This document shows positions 34,802-43,502 of a DNA stretch of 64,000 bases, one piece after another (positions within the stretch are counted from its first letter, which is position 1; each line of letters starts with the position of its first letter). The position numbers and the translations under genes were made by a program. Location: positions 4,176,501 through 4,240,500 of the forward strand of contig NZ_JACHLY010000001.1 in assembly GCF_014204715.1 (NCBI RefSeq). Direction: 5' to 3'. Source of the DNA: Streptomonospora salina (GTDB lineage: Bacteria > Actinomycetota > Actinomycetes > Streptosporangiales > Streptosporangiaceae). The notes below the pieces were generated by a model. The model did not search any database. It saw nothing but the letters and a program-made list of their open reading frames with translations, and was not told the DNA's origin.

Positions 34802-35200
34802 TCTCTGCTTCTGGTTCAGGCGCTGGGCATCGACCTGTCCTGGCAGCAGTAGCTGGTCATGGTCGGGGTCATGATGCTGACCAGCAAGGGCACCGTCGGA
34901 ATCGCCGGTGGCACGTTCATCCTACTGGCCAGCACCATCACCGCCGCCGGCCACATGCACTCGCCGCTCTCGCGCTCATCGTCGGGACGGATCGCATCCT
35001 CAACGAGGCCGCGTGTTCATCAACGTCCTCGGCAACGCCGTGGCCACCATCGTCATCGGAAAGCGGGAGAAGGACTTCGACATCGACAGGGCCAATACAG
35101 TCCTGCGCGCCGGAGCGGCCGAACTCGAGCATATCGAAGCTGAACACGATGCGGCCGAGAACCGCCCCGTCGCCACCCTTCCACAGTGCTTACTCAACCA
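34802..35200 (+). pseudogene. dctA: C4-dicarboxylate transporter (DctA-like) C-terminal remnant
   Basis: Conserved pieces of the dicarboxylate/amino acid:cation symporter C-terminus lie in different frames: VQALGIDLSWQQ, stop, then VMMLTSKGTVGIAGGTFILL with ASTITAAGH, then a shift to LALIVGTDRILNEA, then a shift to VFINVLGNAVATIVIGKREK. One nonsense codon and at least two frameshifts; the N-terminal two thirds are absent. It is followed by a perfect terminator-like hairpin at the place where a dctA terminator would be. Confidence 0.8.
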
Positions 35201-35207
35201 AGACGAA

Positions 35208-35250
35208 GGGCGATTCGCCGGTATGTGGAAAACATACCGGCGAATCGCCC
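35208..35250 (+). terminator. 18-bp perfect hairpin after the dctA remnant
   Basis: GGGCGATTCGCCGGTATG (35208-35225), a 7-base loop TGGAAAA, and the exact complement (35233-35250). No T-run follows, as is common for high-GC actinobacterial terminators. It probably terminated the former transporter gene and may still insulate the TetR region. Confidence 0.8.
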
Positions 35251-35380
35251 CCCAACAACGCCTACGATGATGACGCCCGCGGCGGTTCGTCTCAACTAAA
35301 AACTCTGCTGTGAACCGACGTGCGAGAACTCGCGCAGCACGAAGCAGGAGAAGGTTAAAAGTTTGGCCTGGGTGGACCGG

Positions 35381-35965
35381 TTACTCGGTTGGTTCGCGGT
35401 ATCCCGATTCGATGAGGGCGCGGAGACGGCTGAGCGACTCGGTGTCGAGATCGGCCGCGCTCATGGTCCAGGCTACGGATACGGCAGCAAGGAACAGGTC
35501 GTATCCCGTCACCCCGGCTCGCACGTGCCCAGCTTGCTGGGCGGCTTGGACGTACTGGTCGGTGGCCTCGATGAGGATGTGGCAGGGGAGGGTGAGCGGG
35601 TTGTCCGCGTCCTGTGCTCTGGCGGCGGCCATGAGTGGTTCGGGTAGGCCGTTGAAGGAGCTGAAGTAGTCCTCCATGGCCTGTAGCCATTGTCGCAGTG
35701 CCTCGGCGGGGGCGTCGATTTGGTCGATGTCGGCGCGGCGTTGTTCCAGCTCGGCGGATCGTGTCTGCAGTACGGCTGCCAGCAGAGCTTCGCGGGTGGG
35801 GAAGTGGCGGTAGAGGGTGCCGGGGCCGACACCGGCGTCCTTGGCCACGGCCTCGAGCGAGGTGCCGATGCCGTGGGCGAGGAAGTGCCGCTGCGCCGCG
35901 TCCAGCAGCGCGGCGCGGTTGCGCTGGACGTCGGCTCGGGGCTTGCGCTCCTGCTTGTCCGCCAT
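35381..35965 (-). CDS. TetR/AcrR-family repressor A
   Basis: 194 residues from ATG 35965. N-terminal HTH RAALLDAAQRHFLAHGIGTS, LEAVAKDAGVGPGTLYRHFP, TREALLAAVL; C-terminal ligand domain with AEALRQWLQAMEDYFSSFNG and RAGVTGYDLFLAAVSVAW. It is closely similar throughout to the TetR at 42673-43266, with a nearly identical recognition helix. A CGGATGTGTCCTCCG site lies 24 bp upstream of its start, so autoregulation is expected. Likely targets are the divergently or nearby encoded oxidoreductases (inference). Confidence 0.9.
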   Translation of the reverse strand: MADKQERKPRADVQRNRAALLDAAQRHFLAHGIGTSLEAVAKDAGVGPGTLYRHFPTREALLAAVLQTRSAELEQRRADIDQIDAPAEALRQWLQAMEDYFSSFNGLPEPLMAAARAQDADNPLTLPCHILIEATDQYVQAAQQAGHVRAGVTGYDLFLAAVSVAWTMSAADLDTESLSRLRALIESGYREPTE

Positions 35966-35988
35966 CGTCCTCCCGGATCGACTTGAAG

Positions 35989-36003
35989 CGGATGTGTCCT
36001 CCG
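35989..36003. promoter_or_regulatory. TetR-type operator A
   Basis: CGGATGTGTCCTCCG, 24 bp ahead of repressor A. The wider block AAGCGGATG...CCTCCG.ATGCT is also found ahead of repressor B. It fits the consensus CGGAKGNNNCCTCCG shared by all sites in this region. Confidence 0.7.
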
Positions 36004-36345
36004 GATGCTATCAGGAGGAAAGCTGGAGTTGCGTCCAGTTGGGCTGTTCGACTGAAGGTCATGGACATTGGCGTGGGCCCGGGTGAGTTCCGTGCTTGAG
36101 GTGACGTCTGCAGTCATCGAATTCGCGCGCGCGAAATCTGCCCAGTACTAATGTGACGGCACGGAGCGCTCACCGAGCAGCTTTCCATCTGTCTGAGAAG
36201 TTGCCCGTGGCGCCGAGACGACACTCGACGCCACGGACATTTACGCGCGACGTTTCGTACCGACCGACAATTCGCATGCTGCCCGCCGCACGAATTGGAC
36301 CGAATTCGGTCGCAGCCGGGCGTGCGCCGACCGTCACCGGTGCGC

Positions 36346-37053
36346 CTATTCGGTGATGCCGTGCAGGACCACGTTCTCCTCGACGGGGACGCGTCCCATG
36401 CGGAGTTGGTTGATCGGCGCGCTCTGATCCGCGAGCCCGAAGGAGATACCGAACAGCAGCTTGAGCTCTTCGGGGACGCCGAGGAAGTCGCGGATGACGT
36501 CGGCGTGGAAGCCGAGGGCCGTTTGTGGGATGCCGTCGTATCCGCGTGCTGTCAGGGAGATCAGGAATGTCTGCGCATACATGCCGATGTCGCTGGCGGC
36601 GCGGACGTTGTCGCCGAAGTTGGGCATGAACAGGAAGGCGACGTGCGGAGCGCCGAAGAATTCGAGATTGCTGCGAACTACGGCTTTCCGGCCAGGTTTG
36701 TCGTGGCGCTCCACGCCAGCCGCTTCGTACAGCGATGCTGCGTGGTGGTGGGCGCGTTCGAGGTAGGCCCCTTGGCCGAAGTCGGCATAGTCGAAGGTGA
36801 AATCGCTGCTGGAGCGCCCCTCGTCGTCGGCTCGGAGGATTTCCTTGCTCAGCGCGTCCCGTTCCTCACCGGAGACAACGTGCACGGTCCAGGGCTGGGT
36901 ATTGCAGTTCGATGGGGTGGTCTGCGCATCCTCCAGCACGGTGCGGATGTCTGCTGCGGACATAGGGGTAGGCAGGAATTGCCGTGCGGAGCGCCGGGCG
37001 CGGACGGCCTCGCTGAACGGTAAAGTGGGACTGCTCACAATATTTCCTTTCAA
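36346..37053 (-). CDS. Nitroreductase-family FMN oxidoreductase
   Basis: 235 residues from ATG 37053. FMN-binding signatures: EAVRARRSARQFLPTPMS, EDAQTTPSNCNTQPWTVHVV and the C-terminal DQSAPINQLRMGRVP. The middle segment DIGMYAQTFLISLTARGYDG is typical. Uses NAD(P)H to reduce nitroaromatics, quinones or enones. The start is preceded by AAAGGAAATATTGTGAG, with a GGAAA site. It lies between repressor A and an F420-reductase-like remnant. Confidence 0.9.
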   Translation of the reverse strand: MKGNIVSSPTLPFSEAVRARRSARQFLPTPMSAADIRTVLEDAQTTPSNCNTQPWTVHVVSGEERDALSKEILRADDEGRSSSDFTFDYADFGQGAYLERAHHHAASLYEAAGVERHDKPGRKAVVRSNLEFFGAPHVAFLFMPNFGDNVRAASDIGMYAQTFLISLTARGYDGIPQTALGFHADVIRDFLGVPEELKLLFGISFGLADQSAPINQLRMGRVPVEENVVLHGITE

Positions 37054-37054
37054 A

Positions 37055-37321
37055 CTACTTGGATGTGTCGATTACCAAGGCCTGGTCGAGTACGGATTTG
37101 TCCGATGTCGGGGGATTCGGCTGAACGGGATGGACAGCACGATCGTGTCCTTGTCCTGAACGGCGTCGGTAGCGGTCACGGCGCGAGCGCCGAACTCCAG
37201 CACCTCGGCGCTGATCGTGCACGGATCGCGGGAGTTGGCCGCCGCGACGTCGTGACGTGCCGCGCCGAACTTGCGCGCCAGGCGGCTCCATCGCACCCGT
37301 GCTTATGACGCCGACCTGCAT
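37055..37321 (-). pseudogene. NADPH-F420 reductase-like (NAD-binding) fragment
   Basis: It starts MQVGVISTGAM (dinucleotide-binding start, ATG 37321), then shifts frame to RLARKFGAARHDVAAANSRD and EFGARAVTATDAVQDKD, then TIVLSIPFSRIP, and shifts again to VLDQALVIDTSK before a stop at 37055. Compared with about 200-230 residues for the family, only the first 85 or so remain, in three pieces. It lies directly upstream of the nitroreductase (1 bp before its start). Confidence 0.7.
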
Positions 37322-37441
37322 TTTCGTTCTCCTCGAAGTACTCGCCTCTCAGATGACCGCGCCGACGGCCCTCTCGCTCCGCGCGGGCAGCACGCGCCCC
37401 TCACGCTGTGCCAAGCCTGAGCTCGGGCGCAGCCCTCCGCG

Positions 37442-39034
37442 TCACTCCGCGTCACCCTGCATGCGCCCCGGCAGGAACGCCGCGATGACGAGGCCCAGTA
37501 GCGCGGCCCCCGCCGCGATCAGGAACGAGGTGCGAAAGCCGTCCAATGTGGGTACCTCGACGGTCCCCATGCGTTGCGTTGTGCTCGCGAGGACGACGCC
37601 GACGATGGCGCTGGACGTCGACGTGCCGATGGAACGCATCAGTGTATTCAGCCCGTTGGCCTCGCCCGATTCCGAAGGGTCGACGGCGCCGAGGATGAGA
37701 GCGGGCATCGCCGAGTAGGCGATGCCGACGCCGCTGCCCGCGAGCACGGCGACAAGCACGATCTGCCACACGGCGCCCAGCAGCCCGGTCCCCGCTAGGT
37801 AGGCGACGGCAAGCAGCACGAGCCCCGTCATCAGCGTGACCTTCGGCCCGCGCGCGGCCGACAGCCGGGCGGCGAGCGGGGAGGCAATCATCATCGCGAG
37901 GCCCATGGAGGCCGCGCAGACGCCGGAGACGGTCATGGACATCCCCAGCCCGTACCCGGTGGACTCGGGCAGCTGCAGCAGCTGCGGCAGGACGAGCGTG
38001 ACCGCGTAGAACGCGAGGCCGGCGGTGATCGCGGCCAGGTTGGTCAGGAGTACCTGGCGGCGCGAGGCGGTGCGCAGGTTCAACAGCGGGTCCTTGATGC
38101 GGACTTCGAAGAAGCCCCACAGCAGGAAGATCACGACGGCGGCGGCGAAGAGCCCCAGCGTGGTGGCGCTCCCCCAGCCCCAGTCGTCGCCCTTGGAGAT
38201 GGGCAGCAGTAGGGCGACGAGCCCGAGGGTGAGCCCGAGCGCGCCGATCACGTCGAAGCGGCCGGGAGTGTGTTGCGCGCTCGCGGGGACGATGGCGAAG
38301 ATCGCGGCCATGGCCACCGTGCCGAGGGCGGCGGCGCCGAAGAACAGCCAGTGCCAATTGAGGTTCTGGGCGACGAGTGCGGCCAGCGGGATGGCGAGGG
38401 CGCCGCCGATACCGAGGGAGCTGCTCATCAGCGCCATCGCAGATCCGTGCCGTTCAGGCGGCAGTTCGTCCCGCATGATGCTGATGCCGAGCGGGACGGC
38501 GCCCAACGCGAAGCCCTGCACGGCGCGGCCCACGACCATCGGCCCGAGGGCCGAGGTGAACCCGGAGATGAGCGAGCCCAGCACCATCAGCCCGAGGCTG
38601 ACGAGGAGGAAGCGGCGCTTGCCGTGGAGGTCGCCGAGCCGCCCCATGACCGGGCTGGCGATGGCGCTGGACAGCAGCGTCGCGGTGATCACCCAGGCGG
38701 CGTTGGACGTCGTGGTGTCCAGCAGCCGCGGGAGGTCGACGAGGACGGGGACGAGCAGGGTCTGCATGACGGCGACGACGCCGCCGCTGAAGGCGAGGAC
38801 GGGGACGAGCCCACTGCCTGCGGGAGTTCTGGCACCCGGGCGGGCCAATATGGCCGATACCGGCACTGCGGCGCCGCTCCGGGGCGACTCGTCGTCACGG
38901 AAGTTGTCACGATCGGTGATCAGCGGAGCTTGAACTATGCGGGGGTCCTCCGCGGGTAGTGCGAATGGTTGGTCGCGCTGCGCTTTGTCGCTGCTAGGGG
39001 GGATATTGGCCATTTCGTCAAACGAGCGTTTCAT
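37442..39034 (-). CDS. MFS multidrug transporter, DHA2/14-TMS type
   Basis: 530 residues (ATG 39034; ATG 39013, giving MANIPPSSD, is the better-placed alternative). After a polar 75-residue lead come about 14 hydrophobic helices. MFS signature A is GRLGDLHGKRRFLL, and VVGRAVQGFALGAVPLGISI is antiporter motif C-like. The C-terminus ends in LGLVIAAFLPGRMQGD. A proton-driven exporter in the plasma membrane; its neighbours suggest it removes the compound sensed by the local TetR proteins (inference). Confidence 0.9.
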   Translation of the reverse strand: MKRSFDEMANIPPSSDKAQRDQPFALPAEDPRIVQAPLITDRDNFRDDESPRSGAAVPVSAILARPGARTPAGSGLVPVLAFSGGVVAVMQTLLVPVLVDLPRLLDTTTSNAAWVITATLLSSAIASPVMGRLGDLHGKRRFLLVSLGLMVLGSLISGFTSALGPMVVGRAVQGFALGAVPLGISIMRDELPPERHGSAMALMSSSLGIGGALAIPLAALVAQNLNWHWLFFGAAALGTVAMAAIFAIVPASAQHTPGRFDVIGALGLTLGLVALLLPISKGDDWGWGSATTLGLFAAAVVIFLLWGFFEVRIKDPLLNLRTASRRQVLLTNLAAITAGLAFYAVTLVLPQLLQLPESTGYGLGMSMTVSGVCAASMGLAMMIASPLAARLSAARGPKVTLMTGLVLLAVAYLAGTGLLGAVWQIVLVAVLAGSGVGIAYSAMPALILGAVDPSESGEANGLNTLMRSIGTSTSSAIVGVVLASTTQRMGTVEVPTLDGFRTSFLIAAGAALLGLVIAAFLPGRMQGDAE

Positions 39035-39154
39035 GGTCGAGTGTCCTTGTTGTAGGCCCCGATGACGGGCCGCGGGAGATGGGTTCCGTGGCGGCGCGCG
39101 GCCTGGGGTCAGGCGGCCTGCGGGATGTGCGTGCGAAGGAAGGCTGGTGGTCGC

Positions 39155-39521
39155 TCAGGGGCGTGGGCCGCCCGCGCCCACCTCTGTGATGCCTGGGATC
39201 GCCGAGCAGGCGATGCCGTCGAACTTCTCCAAGCCCGAGCAGGCGAAGGCCGTGGCGAGAACGACCTGGTGTACACCCAGGATGTTGAGTCCGAAGCGGC
39301 CGGTACGGCGCGCGTGCCCAAGGAGCCGGGAGGGGTTGTCCATCGAGGCTGGCACCGTCGGCAGCGTCAGGGAGTGTGAGGCCAAGGCTCTTACGGTGGT
39401 GCCGTCTATGGCGGTGACTACGCGACCGGGGAGGCCGCAGCGGCCATTGCGGGGCGAAAGGGCCTGCGAATTCGCGGGTGTAGGACGGCGTGGCGATGGC
39501 GGGCTGCGTCGCGATAGTCAT
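39155..39521 (-). pseudogene. Flavin reductase, frameshifted and truncated
   Basis: ATG 39521 overlaps the monooxygenase stop (ATGA) and opens MTIATQPAIATPSYTREFAG. The family core continues in another frame: VVTAIDGTTVRALASHSLTL, PSRLLGHARRTGRFGLNILG and ATAFACSGLEKFDGIAC, then stops at 39155. Compared with about 160-180 residues for DIM6/NTAB flavin reductases, the C-terminal domain is lost and at least one shift lies near 39440. It should have supplied reduced FMN to the adjacent LLM monooxygenase. Confidence 0.72.
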
Positions 39522-40858
39522 GCGCGGGCCTGCTGGGAGAGGCGCAGGTCGAGGCCGTACTGCTCGTGGGCGCCGAGGTTCTCGCGCAGGGTGGTGCCTT
39601 CGTAGTCCTCGTGGAACAGGCCGCGTTCCTGCAGGATCGGGGCGACCTGGTCGACGAAGGCGTCGTAGCCGTCGTGGAAGCCGTCGAGGGCGATCGAGAA
39701 GCCGTCGCAGGCCCCGGCCTCGAACCACTCCTGCATGTGGTCGGCCACGTCGGCGGCGGTGCCGGCGACCACCGGGTGGTAGTCGATCACGCCGTGGGCG
39801 AGCACGTCGCGTAAGGTCCAGCCTTCCCGGGCCACTTCGAGGGCGCGGACAGAGCGCGGGTCGTGCGGGCTGGGCATGGCGTCGGCCAGCTGCTGGGCCA
39901 TAAGCGGTTGGTCGAGCTGGTCGGGGTCGAGCGGGAGGCCGATCATGGTGCCGAGGTAGCGGACGCGCTGGTGCAGGTCGACGACCTCGTCCAGGAAGCG
40001 GCGCCGCTCCAGGGCGGCCTCGCGGGAGGAGGCGATGGTCGGCATGAAGCCAGCGAGCATCTTCACCTCGTCCGGATTGCGCCCGGCGCGCTTGGCAGCG
40101 TCCCGCAGGGCCTCGCGCTGGGCCCGAGCGTCTTCGATGGTGTACGGGTTGGCGTAGACACCGCTGGCGTATCGGCCCGCAAGTTCGAGGCCGTAACCGC
40201 CGCCGCCCGCCTGGAAGATGACCGGCTGGCCCTGCTCGGACGGAGGGATGGGCAGCGGGCCGCGGGAGGCGACGTGGCGGCCCTGCAGGTTGACCGGCTG
40301 GATCTTGTCCATGTCGGCGTACCGCTTGCCCTCGACATCGAGCAGCAGGGCGTCCTTCTCCCAGCTGCCCCACAGTGCCTGCACGATCTGAATGACCTCG
40401 TGGGCACGCTCGTACTTCTCTGCGCGCGGCGGGACCGAGCTGCCGAAGTTCGCCGCGGCAGCGGGGGTGGAGGTGGTCACCGCGTTCCAGCCAGCCCGGC
40501 CGTGGCTGATCACGTCCAGGGCCTTGAACTGGCGGGCGAGGTTGTAGGGCTCGTTGAAAGTGGTGGAGGCGGTGGTGACCAGGCCGATCCGCTCGGTCTC
40601 ACGCGCGAGGACGGTCAGGAGCAGCATGGGGTCGATCGCCTGGCGCGGGGCGTGGTGGGTGAGGTCCATGTCCAGGACCGGGGTGTCCGCGATGAACAGG
40701 AGCTGGACCTTGCCGCGCTCGGCGGAATGCGCGTAACGCACGAATTGGTCCATGTCCGTGTAGCTGTTCAGGTTCGCACCCGGCAGCCGCCAGGCCCCGG
40801 GTTCTGCCCCGTAACCGCCGCTGAACTGCATGCCCAGGACCATCTGCCGACTTGTCAT
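39518..40858 (-). CDS. LLM-class flavin-dependent monooxygenase (NtaA/SnaA/DszA type)
   Basis: 446 residues from ATG 40858 with GGAGGAG 5 bp upstream; an ATG at 40909 in the same frame lacks such a site and would overlap the operator. Signatures: FVRYAHSAERGKVQLLFIAD, RQAIDPMLLLTVLARETERI, TFNEPYNLARQFKALDVISH, GRAGWNAVTTSTP and PVIFQAGGGGYGLELAGRYA. It uses FMNH2 from a partner reductase to oxygenate substrates such as chelators, sulfur compounds or antibiotics precursors. An operator-like palindrome lies at 40916-40944. Confidence 0.92.
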   Translation of the reverse strand: MTSRQMVLGMQFSGGYGAEPGAWRLPGANLNSYTDMDQFVRYAHSAERGKVQLLFIADTPVLDMDLTHHAPRQAIDPMLLLTVLARETERIGLVTTASTTFNEPYNLARQFKALDVISHGRAGWNAVTTSTPAAAANFGSSVPPRAEKYERAHEVIQIVQALWGSWEKDALLLDVEGKRYADMDKIQPVNLQGRHVASRGPLPIPPSEQGQPVIFQAGGGGYGLELAGRYASGVYANPYTIEDARAQREALRDAAKRAGRNPDEVKMLAGFMPTIASSREAALERRRFLDEVVDLHQRVRYLGTMIGLPLDPDQLDQPLMAQQLADAMPSPHDPRSVRALEVAREGWTLRDVLAHGVIDYHPVVAGTAADVADHMQEWFEAGACDGFSIALDGFHDGYDAFVDQVAPILQERGLFHEDYEGTTLRENLGAHEQYGLDLRLSQQARA

Positions 40859-40915
40859 GGGTACTCCTCCAAGCGAGGTCATGAAAAAACGGAGTCGGCC
40901 TCCACTCACTGCACT

Positions 40916-40944
40916 GACAATACGGAGGCACCCTCCGAATTGTC
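40916..40944. promoter_or_regulatory. Operator palindrome ahead of LLM monooxygenase
   Basis: GACAATACGGAGG, CAC, CCTCCGAATTGTC: 13-bp arms with one mismatch, 57 bp upstream of the start codon. Its centre CGGAGGCACCCTCCG (40923-40937) matches the sites before both TetR genes. GACAAT may double as a promoter hexamer. Confidence 0.75.
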
Positions 40945-41231
40945 AAAAGGGTAGGACCCGCAAGCGCGAGGAGAGGGTGCGGTGGCCGGAAACCGGACTG
41001 ATGCCGTGGGTGCGGGCTCCGGGGCCGGGCCGGCCGAGTGGCGGCCCGGACCTGTGCGCCGGGTGGCATCTGCGGGCTAGTGATCGTCGAGGACGCCGGG
41101 GGTGCCGTGCAGGAGCACGCTCTGCTAGAGCGGGACGCATGTCCTGCCGCCCGGGTTCACCGAGCCTTTACCATCCTGTGAGTCCAGGTCACAGGCTCGC
41201 ACCGACTCCCGCAACGGCCTGAAAACAGAAA
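40945..41231. other. Gap upstream of the monooxygenase operator
   Basis: 287 bp with no supported gene or structure; it runs into the IS-end-like hairpin at 41232. Confidence 0.4.
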
Positions 41232-41340
41232 GAAGCCCCTGGTCGATGGGTGGTCAACCACGATCACCACGACAACCAGAGGCTTCACATGCTGTTCTAT
41301 CCTGCCGCGCTGCCGTTGTCACGCCGCACCCTGGAGCGCA
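41232..41340 (+). mobile_element. IS5-family (ISL2-like) end remnant with transposase N-terminus
   Basis: GAAGCCCCTGGTCG (41232-41245) is nearly complementary to CGACAACCAGAGGCTTC (41270-41286); directly after it ATG 41289 opens MLFYPAALPLSRRTLE, the conserved beginning of a transposase group common in actinomycetes, which breaks off after about 16 residues. Only the first 110 bp of the element remain. Confidence 0.6.
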
Positions 41341-41685
41341 GTCACCGTCATGGCGGTCGGGCGTAGTGCGGTTGGCCCTGGCAAGGAGACGGCCGTCGTA
41401 AGACTCGGTGCAGGACACACTGTGCGGGTGCCAGCAGGCTTGGAAATGCTCGCAGGTAGCGGCACGGCAAGACTGCCGGCTGAAGCGCGGGGGACTGTGC
41501 GCTTTTCGTGTTCGGCTTTGGCTTGCCGGGTGTACGAGACGTGCCGCCGAGGTCGCCCTCGTGCTGGATCCGTGCACGAGGGCGGTGCGCGGCGCGATTC
41601 ATCTTCAGGATGGCCGTCGTGGAGGGAGCGAAACATGCCGAAACGCTGTCGCGGACTGTGTTTGCTCCGGCGCGGGAGCCCGTCG
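41341..41685. other. Gap without supported gene
   Basis: 345 bp following the IS remnant; open frames on both strands carry no recognisable motif. It adjoins the 3' end of the SMP-30-like gene. Confidence 0.4.
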
Positions 41686-42597
41686 TCAGTCCCGGATGCC
41701 TGCCACCTCGACCTCGATGGCTTCGATGCGACCCGTGGCATCGAAGGAATTACCGAGGCGCTCAGGACTTGTATCCGAGATGAGCAGATAGAGGGTCCGC
41801 ATCTGCGGTCCGCCGAGTACCGAATCCACAGCGAACGTGCCGCCGTTGGGATATGCGGCGGTGTCCGGTTCGATCTGGATTACGTCGGTAACCTCGCCGC
41901 CCTCGCGGACACGCCGAAATTCACCAATCCACGGAAAGGCCGCCCATACCGCACCCTCACTGTCGATGCAGATACCATCGATGGTCTCTGTATCCGGTGA
42001 CCCGAATTCAGCGAATACGCGCTGGTCCACCAGTGCACCCTCGTCCGTCACGGTGAACGCGGTGAGCCTCGCCCGTGGCGCCCGGAACGATTCTGCGACG
42101 ATCAGGGTGCTCCCGTCGCCTGAGATGGCGATGCCGTTGGGAAAAATGAGGTCCTCGCCACCGGTGTCGATCCGGCCGTCAGGATGCCGAATGATCAAAC
42201 CCACACCGACGGGATCGCTTCCGAAAACGTAGCCCTGCGGACCGATATACGCGCGCCCCTCTCGGTCCACGGCCATATCGTTGGGATGAAACGCGACCGG
42301 CGCAAGGTCGGCGAGTTCGTCCAACCCGCCACTTCCCACGCGCAGCAGCCGCCCATCCTCGATGGAAACAACCATCGGTGCCCCATCGGGGCCAAAACCG
42401 AGACCCGAAGGCCGACCGGGCACCTCGGCGACATCCTCGGGTTCCTCCCCAGGGGAAAGGCGGCAGATCTTGCGCCGGGTCATGTCCGAGAACCACAGCG
42501 CCCCACGGTTCCACCGAGCGCCCTCGAGATAACCGAAACCACCCTGCGCCACAACACGACGAGCATCAGCGGGCAGCACTCTTGACGAACGAACCAT
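41686..42597 (-). CDS. SMP-30/gluconolactonase-like beta-propeller hydrolase
   Basis: 303 residues from ATG 42597 with AAGGAGGGATAT just upstream. Six-bladed propeller features: LEGARWNRGALWFSDMTRRK near the start (metal-binding Glu region), HPNDMAVDREGRAYIG (Asn/Asp), LIFPNGIAISGDGSTLIVAE and TIDGICIDSEGAVWAAFP (Asp). Family members hydrolyse lactones or organophosphates with a divalent metal. It lies directly downstream of repressor B on the same strand (75 bp), so the two are probably cotranscribed. Confidence 0.88.
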   Translation of the reverse strand: MVRSSRVLPADARRVVAQGGFGYLEGARWNRGALWFSDMTRRKICRLSPGEEPEDVAEVPGRPSGLGFGPDGAPMVVSIEDGRLLRVGSGGLDELADLAPVAFHPNDMAVDREGRAYIGPQGYVFGSDPVGVGLIIRHPDGRIDTGGEDLIFPNGIAISGDGSTLIVAESFRAPRARLTAFTVTDEGALVDQRVFAEFGSPDTETIDGICIDSEGAVWAAFPWIGEFRRVREGGEVTDVIQIEPDTAAYPNGGTFAVDSVLGGPQMRTLYLLISDTSPERLGNSFDATGRIEAIEVEVAGIRD

Positions 42598-42672
42598 ATA
42601 TCCCTCCTTGATGAAACTGCGGTATCGGACGCTGGCGGATCGGAAACTGAGTGAGCCAGGGCGTCCAGTGGT

Positions 42673-43266
42673 TTACGCCTTCTCGTCCCGTTTGCGGTAG
42701 CCGCTCGCGATGAGCGAACGCAGACGACTCAGCGACTTCTCCTCGGCCCCGTTGCCCTTGAGCCAGGCAATGGAACAAGCAGTGAGGAACAGGTCGAAGC
42801 CCCGTACCGACGCGCGTGCGTGCCCCGCGCTCTGCGCGGCGCGCAAGTACTTCTCGGTGGCGGTGATGAGAATGTCGCAGGGGATTGTGAGCGGGTTGTC
42901 CGGATCCTGCGCCCGGGCCGCGGTCATGAGCGGGTCCGGTAGCCCGCTGAAGGCGCTGAAGTACTCCTCCATCGCCCGCAGCCATTGCTTCAACGCCTCG
43001 GTCGGGTCGTCGAGTTGCTCGATGTCCGCCTGGCGGGCTACCAGCTCCTCGGAGCGCGACTGGAGCACGGCCGCCAGCAGCGCCTCCCGAGTGGGGAAGT
43101 GCCGGTACAGGGTGCCGGGCCCCACTCCCGCCTCTTTGGCCACTGCCTCCAGTGAGGTGCCAACCCCGTGCTGTAGGAAGTGGCGCTGTGCGGTATCCAG
43201 GAGGGCTGCGCGGTTGCGCCGGACGTCCGCACGCGGTTTGCGTCCCCGCTGTTCGCCGGCGTTCAT
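42673..43266 (-). CDS. TetR/AcrR-family repressor B
   Basis: 197 residues from ATG 43266. HTH RAALLDTAQRHFLQHGVGTS, LEAVAKEAGVGPGTLYRHFP; C-terminal TEALKQWLRAMEEYFSAFSG and ARASVRGFDLFLTACSIAW align nearly residue for residue with repressor A (35381-35965), so the two arose by duplication. Two 15-bp operator sites lie 41-89 bp upstream. Probably autoregulated and cotranscribed with the SMP-30-like gene. Confidence 0.9.
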   Translation of the reverse strand: MNAGEQRGRKPRADVRRNRAALLDTAQRHFLQHGVGTSLEAVAKEAGVGPGTLYRHFPTREALLAAVLQSRSEELVARQADIEQLDDPTEALKQWLRAMEEYFSAFSGLPDPLMTAARAQDPDNPLTIPCDILITATEKYLRAAQSAGHARASVRGFDLFLTACSIAWLKGNGAEEKSLSRLRSLIASGYRKRDEKA

Positions 43267-43306
43267 GCGTGCTCCTGCCTGCTCTGATCTTGCGGCCGCA
43301 TTAAAG

Positions 43307-43355
43307 CGGATGCAGCCTCCGTATGCTTACGAGCATAAAGCGGAGGCTGCATCCG
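43307..43355. promoter_or_regulatory. Double operator/long palindrome ahead of repressor B
   Basis: CGGATGCAGCCTCCG (43307-43321) and its exact complement CGGAGGCTGCATCCG (43341-43355). TATGCT/AGCATA between them also pair, so the whole is a 21-bp-arm palindrome with a 3-base AAG bulge and a TACG centre. It matches the site before repressor A and the core of the monooxygenase operator. Confidence 0.8.
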
Positions 43356-43502
43356 GTCAAGTGATGGCATGCGCCCAAATCGAACTGGTGGAAAGGGACT
43401 GGTGGTTGCTCAGGCCGCGCTGAGGTCGCGTGAAGCTGCCTCCGCGGCTGCGCGAGTAGTACCTGGCGCGAGATCGTTGATGGGAGTTGTTGGGTGCCCG
43501 GG

